Assembly: GCA_021432605.1 (NCBI GenBank)
Contig: MU271144.1
Span: forward strand, 1,670,606-1,734,605
DNA: 64,000 nt
From: Coniochaeta sp. PMI_546
Taxonomy: Eukaryota; Ascomycota; Sordariomycetes; Coniochaetales; Coniochaetaceae
Reading direction: 5' to 3'
Below, one piece after another: positions 34,603 to 47,419 of this stretch (position 1 is the first letter of the stretch; the number at the start of each line of letters is the position of its first letter). The notes below the pieces were generated by a model that was not told where the DNA came from, did not search any database, and saw nothing but the letters and a program-made list of their open reading frames with translations. Both the position numbers and the translations under genes were made by a program.

Positions 34603-35666
34603 TCAAGGCTTCCAAACTTTCATCTCCTCAGCGTCGCTGTCCCATTTGTACACCGGCCCAGTGCCAACGTTATAATTGTAATAATTATCCGTCCCGCCCT
34701 TGACCATGGCCTTACGGAAGGTGATGTTGATCCTCCCTCCATCCCTCTCATTCCTGCCCGTTCGTTTGGGTATGGAGTGCAGCCAGTTGGCCTGCGTCCG
34801 ACCCCTCATGAGGATCATGTCGCCACTTGCCAGCGGCAACTTCAACTGCTTCGTCTCCGGGGGGTTGGGTCCGGCGAAGGGCTTGTGCTTCATGTAAAAG
34901 TCCCGCTTGGCACCGAGCGAAAAGGACGCTATGGCCGGCTCGGGACCGAGGAAGCGCTCGTCGTCGCTGTGGAAGGAGATGGAATCCGCGCCGGAGGAGT
35001 AGTAATTTACCAGGCAGAAGTTGAACTGACACCCCGTCGCGGCCTCGGTTGAGATGCGGAGGTCGTCGAGGCATTTGGGGAGGGGCCTGGGAGGGTAGCG
35101 GGCGTAGGCGCTTGCTGGGACGGGATTGTTGGATTTTGCGTCTAGGATGACGTCGCGGGAGGGGGAGAAGATGGAAGTGGCGTCTAGGCCGAAGACGGTT
35201 GTGTACCGTGGTGTTCGGATTTGAGTTTCTGTTCCACCGCGCTTGATCTTGCTTTTTGCCCCGGACTGGTTAACGCCATGTGGGGACGGGAGATGTGGCG
35301 ATGACTTACTACTCGACTCGGTAGAAGGGGAGCTGCGAGCGTAGGAAGCGGAAGAGATCCTTGGCTACATAGCTTGGAATGAAGGGCTCAAAGTAGAGAA
35401 GGTCGAGATCTGGTTGATCGTTGATTGCTCTGCCTGGGACAGCTGGCCAGGATGGTAGTTCCTGTGAGATGGATGGAGGGAGGTTGGGGATGGGGAACGG
35501 ATACGTAGCATGGGTTGATGATGGAGCCTGCTATGAGTAAGATACTGTCGATATGGGAGCTTGAGCTATGTCATCTCACCTTATTGTCTATCACATCCTC
35601 TGTTTTCTGCTTCTTGATGTTGCTATCTGAAGCAAAGAATGAGTCGATTGTTCGCTTCTTGGACAT
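34603..35666 (-). CDS. AlkB-family Fe(II)/2-oxoglutarate dioxygenase (ALKBH2/3-like)
   Basis: Three exons on the minus strand: 35580-35666, 35310-35527 and 34603-35251, giving 317 residues. Introns 35528-35579 and 35252-35309 are GT-AG. The second junction is fixed by the family sequence VEYKIKRGG across a split Tyr codon. The N-terminus MSKKRTIDSFFASDSN resembles a PCNA-interacting box (QxxIxxFF-like, here KRTIDSFF), as in human ALKBH2, suggesting replication-linked repair; this is inference. The catalytic core shows the iron ligands in SFHSDDE (HxD) and WLHSIPK (second His), and the 2-oxoglutarate Arg in RINITFR. Members remove methyl groups such as 1-methyladenine and 3-methylcytosine from DNA or RNA. 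It is divergent from TRM5 over 343 bp. Confidence 0.93.
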
Positions 35667-36009
35667 GTTTGTGATATTTCTGCTGATGCTACTCTTAAGA
35701 CTTGATGGTAACCCGCGATCAGCCATGACGATATTCAATTTGGCTGGCCATACATATGAGCTGCCGTCTGAGCTGTGTGAGTGAAGTCGTGATGTCAACG
35801 GCTGAAGGCATGTAAGTGGTGCGCCACAGCCCCGTTCAGCCTTGTAATTTGCGCCACATCTCAAGTGGATCTCACAAAATCTGGGCTCAGCCTTGCACAT
35901 TACCTCTTTGGCACTGTGACTCCCCCGTCTATGAAATTAAGGTATGTAAGACACCCTCTCCGATACAAGAAGATATTTCTGATCGAGACTAGATTTCTGT
36001 CAGGGAATA
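35667..36009. promoter_or_regulatory. Compact divergent promoter, AlkB / TRM5
   Basis: Only 343 bp separates the two start codons, which point away from each other, so the two genes probably share one nucleosome-free region. No named element was identified. Confidence 0.6.
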
Positions 36010-37632
36010 ATGGCCAACACTGAAGCAGAGATGAATCTCTTCCGGCCTCCCCTGGTCAAGGCATCGACAACTCTCAATCGGGCACTCTTCGCCAAGACAA
36101 TAGACCTCGCTGCTGCTAGAGTGAGCAAACCACAGGATATTGGCAGATATCGAAAAATCCTTGAGACCAGCAAGGAGATACTAGACGTTGAGCGGATATC
36201 AGCCGTAGCCGCCGACCCAGATCAAAACCTAGCATCACAAGGAAGGAAGTGTCTCCTGCTTAGGCCGGGTATTAAAGCTCAAGGTTGTGGAATTTCCTGT
36301 GATTCACAAGTCCATCTTGACTAACAGCTGCCCTCAGTACCCGAAACATGGGGTCCTGCTCTCAAAGACGGTGTTCAGAAAGAAGACCTTTCCGTCATCC
36401 CTTATGAGCTCAAGCTGGATTACAATTACTGGACTTACCGTATGAGCCGTACCATGCCCTTGAACACATCCTGGCGGCTAACACAGCAGCATAGATGACA
36501 TTATCTCCCGGATCCTACCAGAGGAGTTCCACGACGACATCCCCTCGGGCTTCAACTCCGTCGGCCATGTAGGCAAGTTGGCATACACTCACCAACCACT
36601 CCAGCCACTCCAGCCACATCAACTGACATCCTACACAGCACACCTAAACCTGCGCGACCGCTTCGCGCCCTACAAAAAGGTCATCGCCGAGGTGATAGTG
36701 GACAAGAACCCGCTAATCCGCACGGTGATCAACAAAGTCGATAACGTCGGCACCGAGTCCGCCTACCGCACCTTCCAGTACGAGGTTCTAGCCGGAGAGG
36801 ACGATATGGACGTGCAGGTCATGGAGAGCGGCTGCGTGTTCACCTTCAACTACGCCAAAGTCTACTGGAACAGCAGGCTGGAAACCGAGCACAGCAGGCT
36901 GGTCCGGCTCTTCCAGCCAGGCGAGGTGGTCTGCGACGTCATGGCGGGCATCGGGCCCTTTGCCGTGCCCGCGGGGAAGAAGGGCGTGTTTGTGTGGGCC
37001 AACGACATGAACCCCGAGAGCTACAAGTGTCTCCTCACTGCCATCGAGAAGAACAAGGTGAGCTCGTCTGCCCTCTATAACTATGCTCTAGTGTAACTAG
37101 CTGACCACCCCAGGTCTCTCAATTCGTCCGTCCCTTCAACGAAGACGGCCGCACATTCATCAGAAAAGCAGCCGACGACGTGCTAGCGGCCTCGCAGCGC
37201 GGCGAGGGCGCAACGATAGCGCCCAAGCGTCCCTCGCGCTCCAAGGCCATCCCCGTCGCCCCGGAACCCACCCTCGTGCCCCTACCGCCCACCATCTCGC
37301 ACTTCGTCATGAACCTCCCCGCCTCGGCCATCACGTTCCTGGACTGCTTCCGGGGTCTCTACGCCGGACGCGAGGATCTGTTCGCGAGCGGAGAGAGGAA
37401 GCTGCCGCTCGTCCACGTGCACTGCTTCGCGCTCAAGAGCGACGACGACGTGCCGCTGCTGGACATCGCGGAGCGGATAAGTAAGGAGCTGGGGGTGAGC
37501 ATGAGGCCGGGGGACGCGGAGAAGGAGGGCCAGGTGGCGATCCACGACGTTCGGGACGTGGCGCCGGCAAAGCGCATGTTCTGCGCTACCTTCCGGCTGC
37601 CGGCCGAGGTCGCTTTCGCGCCGAGGTCTTAG
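36010..37632 (+). CDS. TRM5: tRNA (guanine-N1)-methyltransferase Trm5
   Basis: Trm5 makes m1G at position 37 of tRNAs next to the anticodon, preventing +1 frameshifting, and starts wybutosine synthesis on tRNA-Phe. Exons are 36010-36283, 36338-36439, 36495-36572, 36639-37057 and 37114-37632, giving 463 residues. Three introns are GT-AG; intron 36573-36638 appears to be GC-AG, because only that join gives GHVAHLNLRD. Motifs in order: LKLDYNYWTYHDIISRILPEE, VGHVAHLNLRDRF, IRTVINKVD, the SAM-binding DVMAGIGPFAVPAGKKG, NDMNPESYK and the catalytic-type MNLPASAI. Length is normal for the family. Both cytosolic and mitochondrial pools are known in yeast; no clear presequence is seen here. Confidence 0.93.
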
Positions 37633-40600
37633 GTTCTTTAAGTCCCACTGCAGGCTTTGACTGTGGCGACAAGGAGGAGGGAGTTGGCATTTGAAATGTC
37701 CGGACGATATCGGATCTCATTTGATCTGGATAGTATCTGAGGTGTCTGTGGCCATGGATAGAGTATCGGTAAAAACTAGATTTACCTTTGGGCGTGTACG
37801 ATGCTTGGATATATTGCTGCTATCCCTGGCTGACTGTAGCATTGAGACTTCGCCTGAGGCTGCCGGTGTATGTCGTGGGCTTTAAATGGAGTTCTGTTGG
37901 CCGATTGGCTTTGTTAATATCAGCTCGGAATACCTCGGCAGCATATGCCGTGATTAAGCCCGGTTGAAGCGAGGACGTCGTGCAACGCGTTCTGGCAGTC
38001 CCTGCTGGCATGGTTAGATAGACACCGCAGCGTTGGGAATTGAAAAGCAGTGGCAAGGACTTGGATTGAGGGAATAGCAGAGTGGTCTGGAGTGGCGTCG
38101 TCTTTGTTGTTATCCGCATTGGTCTTGCTGCAGAATATAAGATCCCCGCTGGTGGAGATGGTTGCTGATGCAGTGTGGGTGCTCATGTCTAGTATGGATG
38201 CAGGAGTTTGATTTCGTCTTTTCTGCCACAGACTCGGCGGGACTTGCCATGGAAGGAGGAAATCATTAGGCAATCGTTGTAGCAGTAGAAACGTCAGCAT
38301 CCGGTATCGATGTCATCTTCGAGTAGAGAAGCTGCAGCAATCCTGATATAACAGAGAGAATGACAGCGAGGCTCCAGAGATACGTTCCACAGCGGCCGCT
38401 GGTGTACGACCTGCGTACAAGGTGGTGTCGTTGTAGACTCACCCTGCATGCGGCGATGCAACGCAACGGCGGCCGGTCTGCTGCTGTGTCTCGTTTGTGC
38501 CGCATACTCGTGGCTGCGGGTGTTCGTCTATCCATACCCACTGGATATGTACGGCAGTACAGCTAACGCTGGGCTTGCATCTCGTCACGCACTCCCAACT
38601 TGGCAGGACAGCTGAGCTAGAAGCACGGCGTTTAAAGATATAGATAGGGTTCATCGGTCTGCAACACAAGGCGCACCGGTGTAGTGTAGCTTCGATAGTG
38701 TTATCATCTGATATCGACCGACCATGATAGTCAGAGTCCTGTCTCCAGGCCTCGGGATTCTTGTCCTTTCTGAGATGGACACCAGGCACTACCCACGAGT
38801 GGTAAACAAGGAATCAATCTATACACGCCGCTTCATCACAGCCGCAGAGCACAACCACCCTGCCATACGTTGGCGTTTCCTCAGGGATAGACAGGCCTGG
38901 CTGGAGCTTAATTGCGTTGATACCAAGATAAGACGAGGTTGACCTTGGATGACTAACAAAGGTGTGGGATGGCATTGTTCCATCGAGAATCGATCCATCC
39001 GAAAGATTCCCTTGATCCGCTTTTCGGGCCATTGACCTTAGCAGTACGGTAAGTAAGCAATACACTACGGCCATACCGCACACGGATGCATATTTGCCTG
39101 CATAGCATATTTGCCGCGCCGAAGAGGCAGGTTCTGACGAACAATTGACCGAGAATGCTAGAGCCGCCTGTTACTGCTGTGATCCGAGACGATGCTGCTG
39201 ACCAGTCAGTAACCCCATGCCGGGATTGCAAGCTCTTGTCTGTTGACGCCGCAATATACACGACGCCAGGATGCCGCCATTTCTCGTCTCGATGATGATG
39301 ATGGAGATGCTCCACAGCGACCCCTATCGCGCAGCTGTTTCAACGGTGGCGGGCGGAACGTGGTGGAGGGCGAGCACGAGGTCGTGGCGGTTGGGTTTGA
39401 GCGGCTGCTTACGACTTGTTGCTTGTTGGTCCGCGGATGTCGTTGACGGGTTGCCGGAGCCTTCGTCCTTTCGCCCTCAGGTCCATGATTCACGGCGCAA
39501 TTTCATTATCAACTTATCTTTGGACTTTGGGAAACGCTCTTCAACCAGCAGCCCAATCAGTGGTATGTGTGCTTGCCATGCCTAACATTAGCGTTGATTG
39601 CTTGCAGCCAGAGTCGTAAAACAAGGTTTGGGCGATCTTTGATGTGCTTGCGAGCAAGGATCAAGCAGACGTGCCTCACGCAACAAGCCCAATAGACCAG
39701 GCCAGAGCGTGGACCCAGGAACCTACTGCACAGCAGCGGTAGCTGCCAGTGGGTGTGTCAAGTTGGTGCCTCAAAAACGACCAGTCATTTTGTGGCGCTG
39801 CGCGCATGGTGGGGTTGCATCATTGCAAAGGCGATGGATGTCCTGTGCGACGGCGGGGTCGGCTTGGGCTTCTCGATTTCCAATCGACGCCAACGACGTC
39901 TCAAACTGATATTGCTTTCATGGCGCATTGTCCATTGAAGTATATCAAGACAACAGGCATCTGTAAATGGCTGGAACTTGCCGCCCAGTATCATCTCTGC
40001 TCTGATTGTGCCGGCCTGGAAATTGTCGGCCGCAACCACTACGGAGTTGCCTCGTGCTATGGTACGTGACTCGGCAATCCTCATCGTCATCGGTCATGAT
40101 AGGCGGCCATTCTGGCGTAGGCCATTTATCTCTTCTATTGTGTGATTATACATACTGCAGCGGGTTCGATCCTGACCAGGCGTCTCGACAAGAGCCAGCA
40201 GAACGTCTCTGACAAACCATCTACCTTTGTAGTATTCGGCCCTGTCGTGGCTGTAGAGTAGATACAAAGATTTGTGCAGGACCAAAAGCATTGTGCCGTT
40301 GTAGCCAGTAGTTCTCACACATGTTCGAGGGCTCCAAGCAAACGACATATGACACCCTTAAGTCGCCAACACGTAGCTTGGGACTGTTACAGACCATCCA
40401 GGGGACGGATCAGCCCCGGGAGGGGCCGTACGAGGTACTGTAGAACGAGGCAAGCTTCTGTGAAAAGCGGCTCCGAACTTGGTACGGGGGCCACGGGGTC
40501 TGGCAGCTACGGTGCTACAGACAGTAGATCGCTGACGTCGGGGTCCATCAAACCCTTCCCGGTTTCTTTCCTAGCTTGCTCTCCGCGAGCGTCTTCGGTG

Positions 40601-43600
40601 TTTTTGACGGGCCGTATAGAATCTGCCGCGGTTACGGATGAAGGGACCCCTCTTCTACCCTGGGGAGGCGAACACTTGCTAGTTGCTGATCACGGATCTG
40701 GAGCGATCGGATCGTAGTAATTATGAGGATATGACGGATATGGGGTAGTGTAATTGGACCCTTGGGTACCCCGTATCACGCTGTAGAGATCAACATCTAC
40801 ATACAATATTACACCGGGTGAGGTCTACACGTGTATGGATGGGCCGGGCCAATGGTGTCTTCGGACGACCCCGAACATGTTACTTATCCATGACCTACAA
40901 CGTAGAGTTTGAGCTGCACGCCAGGTATCGGCCAGTGTACCAACACAACCAGTATCCTGATGCACAAGAAATTTGATGTTCTCTGCATCAGTTGGCAGAT
41001 GGACAGATGCTGCAGGAATGCTGCTAATTCTGTGCTGTGGAACATGAGGAGGCCAGCCAGAGGTCCAGATGCTGGCTTCTTGAGCATCGACATCTGAAAA
41101 GTGGACTACCTTACTATGTAGAAAGGAGAATTTAAGCCTGCACCCCGTATCAACGGCCGGAAATAGGAAGGTGAGCTTCCGTCCAAAGTTTGTTTCGAAG
41201 CTAGGTACGTTAGAGTTAAGGTACATTTAGTTCGAGGGAGTAATCAAAATGCCTGGGCCTTGCTGTGGTATTAGTGTTTCCCTCGATGCGGAACTACGTG
41301 TACCTACCGCAGACAGGATCATTCCAGTTTGTTAAGAAACTGTCAATTGCAAAGAATTGCAGGCTCCAGGTTCCATGTCTTTCCCCACAAACCGGCAGAA
41401 AAACGGCCAAATTTGGAAGTACGTAATTGAAGGCATCAAAGGCATAAGGTAGAATGTCAATCAGTCGACACTGTGATTCCGTCATCCACCTCAGCAGCTG
41501 TCAAAGTAGCCGATGAGGTATTATATCTAGTGGAACCTTCGAGTAGACCTGGTACCTTACACAGTACAGTGTAGTGTACACGTGTAGGGGGTATTTGCTA
41601 ATATGGACAACTTTGCTTCAATGATGTCTGAGCCCGATGCAGCTTGACTAACGAGAACTGTCACACCAACCAAGCAGAAAGGTGAAATGAGATCACGCTC
41701 CCTGGCAATCGACATCCCCCGCTCCCTTCCCTTCCATGTGAGTCGCGGTGAAGGGGCAGAAAAGGAACAACAGGGTATGGCTTCTCTGGTTCAGGCTCCG
41801 ACTGGCTGGTCCACCGTCACCCCCGGCCGGTCCCCGCTGGACTTGTGCGAATAGTGCACTCAGCAATGCGCTCCAGCCTCTACTGCATAGAAGGACAGGG
41901 TCCAGGTTCTGAAGCCCTAGACCGCTTCTCGACCCGTAAGTGTACTGTTTTCGTTCCAAATGCAACTTTTGGCAGGGCTCCTCAAGGTATAGTGTATACA
42001 CTACATAAAAGTCGCCGCCCGAAAATTCGGTCCGCCAAAATGACCTCGAACCGGTCTAGTCCGAGGCCAAGTCCCGTGAGCATTAGCGGTACCAGAAGTT
42101 CGGCCAACCCCGTTTTCTGGTCTTCTGGTCTGGAACCAAAGCAAGGAAGGCAATTTCTGACCTGCCTACACTACCATTACACTAGATTTGGACTCTTTTG
42201 ATTTCCCACAGGTTACCTCCCAGCATCTGTCCCTGGTGTTGAGTTGAATAATATACGAATGCAAAAGTGCAAGAGAGGAGATATTAACGGAACACTTTCC
42301 GCGAATGCCTCGCAAGTCTCTGAGTCCTGACATCACATCTTAAACTTCAGCCACGCTTGCATATCTGCACCCTAGCCGACTCATCGTGTCGACCGGAAGA
42401 CGAGAGACCGCGGAGACCACCTACGGTCCAGAACATCCTCGAGTCTCGCAGACACGAACAACTGCAACGACTCAGGGTGAGTATTCGAAGCTGGACATTC
42501 TCAAAGGCCCGTGTATCTTTTCTTCTTAGCCGGACACAGATCACGGTTACCTTGACTCAATCACCTACCGCAAACTGCCACTCTTGGAGAATAGCAAACG
42601 AGACCGTCGGCATCATCTCACAACCATTGCGACAATCTGCACGCAGGACTCCGTACCTGCCTTGAGCATCGACGTCCTTCTGGTCGACACGTCTTCCTGG
42701 CTGGTAAGACTACACAGCGTGTGTCAAGGTATGCTGATGTCCCTACAATAATAATGTCTTGTTCGCCTTCCTGTATTGCACATGCGGTTTGCTCTTTTCT
42801 CTGTTATCCATTCCAGACGGCTGAGAATCCGTCGCGAATGTGAACGAAGACAAACCCAATCATCAAGATTGTTGTGCTACCGGAGTTTGTGGCGCATACC
42901 TTTCCTTCGGATCGTGTTGAACACCCCCATATTCCGTTTTCTACACATACCTTGCACAATATCTTGCATGTCTTCATTCTCGTCCATCTCCATCCCCAGC
43001 TCACTCGCATCTCGTTCTCTGGTTGGCATCTTGGCAATGCCTTCCATCATTCCCCCATGGGGAGTCTCTTCACTGTCAGTGGTTCCCTTCGAAGAGGTAC
43101 ACAACTTTATGGATTGTCTCCGATCACCTCCACCTCAGAGCCGTTGGAATGCGTCACGTTTTTGCATTCCTTGATAACGGAGATCGAACCCCCATCTTTG
43201 TGCCACATCCTCCTTCACCCCCCTGAACCCACGCTAAGTACTCATTGGTACTACGCTTCACACCCCCCCGAGTATGCACGTCCGCCTCTCAATCTTCCCA
43301 GACCTCGACCCCCCCGCACGTCCCCGTTCCATTACGGGCTCCATCCCACACTTTTTGGCCCTTGCAAACTCACACCGACCTGGCCGAGACAAGGTCAAGG
43401 GGGGGTGGGAGAGAAGCCGGTCACTGGAATTGATCTGCCATCTCCTGGGCATCTGGGAGCTGCTCATCCGCTTAATTAACAACCACAAGTCCCTCTCAGC
43501 CTCCGATGAGCCGGTGCCACTTATCCGCCCTCCATCTTTCTTCCAGTTCTTTGCCTAATCATTTCTCCGTCTACCGTACTGCTTCACATCTTACCTCTTA

Positions 43601-44025
43601 CCTCGTGAGCAGCTTTTGAGACGAGTCTAATAAACTGATCGACTATAGAATACAATACCCGGTTGTTGTACGTCGCCCTCATTTTTCTCGTCGCAGCTGG
43701 CCGCCAAAATAATCATACCGTAATCACACACTTCGTCATCGTCTCTGTTCCGAACTGCTCGCCTCGGAACGCCACCCTACAAAACTCCCGTTTTCGTACT
43801 GCCACCACTGTAACCTGTTGGCAGGAGAGAGAAGGGGGTTTTCGTCGAGAGATCCATACCGCTGCCATCTCGACTTCGACTATTGACTTCAGTATACTTT
43901 GTCTTGGTGGAAATCGGTCATCCAGGAACGCCTATGACGAACTCCCTCGTCAGTTTGTTGGAGAAGGATTAATGGTGCCGGTGGACTTGGGCTCAATAAC
44001 CTTTCAGGATCTCGACTTTCCAGCG
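37633..44025. other. Gene-poor stretch of about 6.4 kb
   Basis: No supported gene between TRM5 and the REG1-type gene. ORFs are short and scattered on both strands. The longest (42874-43479, plus, 201 codons) is proline/histidine-rich with no motif and looks like chance opening in pyrimidine-rich DNA. Several short palindrome-like 'gtac/tacc' patches occur near 41540-41590. The last few hundred bases before 44026 contain in-frame and out-of-frame ATGs and are probably a long 5' leader. I recognised no transposon, tRNA or 5S rRNA. Confidence 0.45.
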
Positions 44026-45819
44026 ATGGCCGTTGTTTTGCAGTCTGAGGAGATCAGCTACTTCTCATCTTCGAGTATGCGCCGTTCACATTCCCAGCCC
44101 AAACTCGACACAAGAAACAGCGGCTTCCACGCTTCCACATCAACCTCGAGGTTAGGTGACTTCTACCACCAACCTTCAAAACCATACGTATCGAGCCCTT
44201 CCTCGGCTCCGTCCTCCCCTCCAACACTAGAGGCGGACTTGACCACCCCGTCTTGGGCCTCCACACCAGCGAGCAACTACTCTGCCTCATCAGACTTTGA
44301 CGAAACCGCGCAACTGGAGTGTGTCCACAGCGAAGGGCAGATAATTCTGCCCCAGTACGACGATGTTGGCTTTTCAAGTCAGTCCGAGGATTCGGAGGAC
44401 CTACCAAGCCCTCATACCGGCGACTCGTATGTGCCATCTCCAAACGAGAACGATACGTCGGCAGCCACGTCAAGACCGGGATCTCCTCCTCTACTCGATA
44501 GGGCCGAGGATGATATAAACGTTAGGCCGCAACCGTCACGGCACGTCGACTACCTGTCACACAACTGGAGAGAGGAGGACATATGGGAATCATGGAAGCT
44601 CATCGTGTCCAAAAAGGGCGAGTATAGCAACGCGGCCCGGTTAGAAAACGCATCCTGGAGGACGTGGATGAAGTCCAAGAACAAGCTGAAGACCGTTTCA
44701 CCAGAGACGCTTAATTGGTATGCTCTGTGGTGTTGCCTCCCAGACTGACGAAAACTAACTCTTTCCAATAGGCTCAAGGACTGCGACGTTACCTGGCTCT
44801 ATGGACCGCTCCAGAGTGGTAGTGCAAGTATGCACGGCAGGACCGAGTCGAGCAGTGCACGAATGTCAAAGTCGAATTCGTTCGTCAACAAGAAGCCGAT
44901 CTTGAAGAAGAGGAGCATGTCCGAGCTCATGCTGCAAAGGTCATTATCGACCTCGTCCCTTGTTAAACAAGCCGCCGCTGCAGTACAGGCGCAACAGAGC
45001 CAAGGCATCCTGCGAGTGGGGAGGAGACCAGGCCTGGAGCGATCCACGACCGATTACCTCACATTTCCCTTCTCGTCTCGTCACCACACCCAGCCGCACT
45101 CGGCGATGTCCTCTGGCATCACGTCGCCGAGCAGTGAGAAGAAACATATCCACTTCAACGAGCAGGTTGCGCAGTGCATAGCCGTGGATGTGAAGGGCGA
45201 GGAAGATGACGAAGGGGCGGAAACAGACCGCTTCGCCTTCGACGACAGCGATTCGGACGATGGGGCAATCATGATGAAGACCAGCTCCAAGAAGAAGAAG
45301 CTGCGACCGATTCTGAAGAGGTCAAAGGGCAGCAACAGCAGCGTGGAGAGCAAAACGATAGCGATGCTCCCTTCGACAACCCTCAAATATCGTGAGGATA
45401 CACCAGAACCGACCGAGACGGCAATGAAGCACAGTACTTCCTACAGGAGCCCGGGTGTATCCCCCTCGTCTTCTCAGGAGACCTTACGACCCTCGAAATC
45501 TTCCCGTAAATTCTCCCTTGCCGATGATGACGACGACGACGAGGAAACCGAGGATGGCGGCTCAACGTCGAGTTGGCGATCCCCAAATAAAGCGGCTGAT
45601 GGTCTCGCTTCCGGAAGTCTCCATCGGTCAGCGTCGTCGGGCAGTCTGAGCGCGGAGCCGGCCGGGATGCGTCGCACGGCGTCGGGGATGTTCATGCCAT
45701 ACGAGGAAGGCGAAGAACCGAGTTCGGCCACCGAAGGTCTATTCGGCCGGGTCATTGATACGGTAAATACGGCCCGGGACATAGCCCACGTGATCTGGAA
45801 CGTTGGTTGGAGGAAGTAG
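44026..45819 (+). CDS. REG1: Reg1-type regulatory subunit of protein phosphatase 1 (glucose repression)
   Basis: Reg1 directs the PP1 catalytic subunit Glc7 to Snf1 and related targets in carbon catabolite repression. Exons are 44026-44717 and 44772-45819, with GT-AG intron 44718-44771 splitting a Trp codon, giving 579 residues. I chose MAVVLQSEEISYFSSSS as the start because it leads directly into SSMRRSHSQPK; the frame is open much further upstream. Residues about 178-240 form the fungal GATA_AreA/DUF1752 domain (HNWREEDIWESWKLIV ... LNWLKDCDVTWLYGPL). Residues about 352-360 (KKHIHFNEQV) are a PP1-docking RVxF-like motif. A second basic PILKR-type motif and an acidic run (SLADDDDDDEETEDG) follow. 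The C-terminus (GLFGRVIDTVNTARDIAHVIWNVGW) is a conserved amphipathic helix. The rest is disordered and Ser-rich. Confidence 0.9.
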
Positions 45820-47419
45820 AAGGTGTTCAATGATATTAACGAATCTTTTTTTCTTCATTCAGGAGGCGGTCACCAGCGGCTACGCACGTCGAAATCTTGC
45901 AGCGGCGCGACAACAAACCGGTTCTACCCCAAGGCGCGCGCGTTAAAGTAATTAGGTTTGGCTTTTCTGACGCGCGGTTCTCTGTCGACTTTTGGGATGT
46001 CTTCTATCACGTTACCCCGGCGGATTTCCCTCCCAGTTTTGCACATTTGCAGTAGGGCAGTCACCTCACGAGCTCTGTGCTTTTCACAACTGTCGAGGAG
46101 CGTTTCTGCCTTCTACGAGACGGGTCGGCTATTGTGCATTGACATAAGGCGTTACGGCGGATACACTTTGGTTGTCAGTCTTTCGGGTAATCGTTTTTTT
46201 TTTGGGGCGGTCGTCATTGCAAGGCGTGAACACGACTTGGGTTTTTTGCTTTTCACGGAGTGGTGTTACGTGGGCTAGACAGCCCGGTTGGTCGGGAGGG
46301 GGGGTTTTCAACATACGGCATATGGACACAATGGCATACCCACCGGCATTGGTTAATCGGTCTGGTCTGTCGGGAATTCCTCGAGAAGGGGAGGTCAAGA
46401 GGTTTGGGGTGTCGAAGGTCTCGACCGTCTAATAACATACATAAGGGATACAACTGATGAGACGCTGCGGAGGCGGGCGAGCCTGTACACGGGAAGAGAA
46501 AAGCAAACAAGCAGCTACTGGGGTTGGCTAGAGAAAGGCAACTGGAGCACCGGGGGCGTTTTTCGTATCTGGGGTTAAGAGATACTGCTGCGCTACGAGA
46601 GCATCGTGTCTCCGGGGGATGCACTCTCTGCTTGGAAATGCAAGGTAATGCAGAGAGGTGCAGGAGTACCGATAAGTCTTAGAACCTAGATCCCAGTCAA
46701 GGGGTTTGATGAATATGACAATGAATACAATAATTCGAATCATGTTCAAGTCGTGGAGGTGAATGGTGACAGTGCTTGCCTTGGGATGAGAAACACTAGG
46801 TAGACTTGGTGAAGGTGGTCGCTTAACGAGACATGCTAGGGCTGGCCGATTCTCCAAATCTGATCATAGCAAAGCTCTGGGACAGGTTGATGATCATATG
46901 TGACTATACCTAGGTACCTTAGGTATTCCTATCTTTCCAACGATTTCGACTGAGCGTTAAGTTACAGGCAAGGAATCTATTCTACTGTGATGAAGTAAAT
47001 AAGTGATGCTGAAGGAAAGAACGACCAGGGAAACGTGAGGTACGTACTTTGTCGTACCTGCAGTTCGAATATCAGAATATCAGGCATCCAGGCAAGAAGT
47101 GCAGGGGGGGGGGGGGGGGGGGGNNNNNNNNNNCTGCCGGCTGCAAAGTGGGTCCGGACAAGGCAAAGCTCTGGAAGCCCAGATGCAACGCGTGCCAGAG
47201 CTGCCTGAGCTTCCCTCTGACCTCAGCAACCGAACTGCCCTTGGGGAAAGCCAACACACTCAACATCTTTCATTCGACTCTCTTTCAGCCTCTCGCAACT
47301 TTCTCGACTTCAACTCGCTGTATCAACTCTCGCCCTTTTTTACTCGTCCTCTTCTTCTTTCGAAACACTCTCTCAAAACCACCGATTTGATAAAGCCTGC
47401 CTCGAAACTAAAACAAAAG
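45820..47419. other. Intergenic region containing an assembly gap
   Basis: About 1.6 kb between REG1 and PRE2. It contains a run of 20 G (47104-47123) followed by 10 N (47124-47133). ORFs that cross the gap are meaningless. A short palindromic patch of 'acctaggtaccttaggt' type lies near 46910-46925. The right part is the PRE2 promoter and 5' UTR. Confidence 0.6.
47124..47133. other. Assembly gap (10 N)
   Basis: Ten undetermined bases directly after a homopolymer of about 20 G, so the true length and sequence here are unknown. Confidence 0.98.

Noticed and set aside
37920-38541. Possible small minus-strand gene with one hydrophobic segment
   Set aside because: Two frames look faintly protein-like, but no convincing intron joins them and no start context is clear.
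43150-43215. Another TTCGA-containing tRNA-like arm on the minus strand
   Set aside because: Neighbouring bases do not form T or acceptor stems.
42874-43479. 201-codon plus-strand ORF
   Set aside because: It is Pro/His-rich sequence from pyrimidine-rich DNA, overlaps other equally open frames and has no domain.
43663-44025. In-frame N-terminal extension of the REG1-type protein
   Set aside because: The extra residues do not resemble the family, and the first codon of that frame is not an ATG; the later Met leads straight into conserved sequence.
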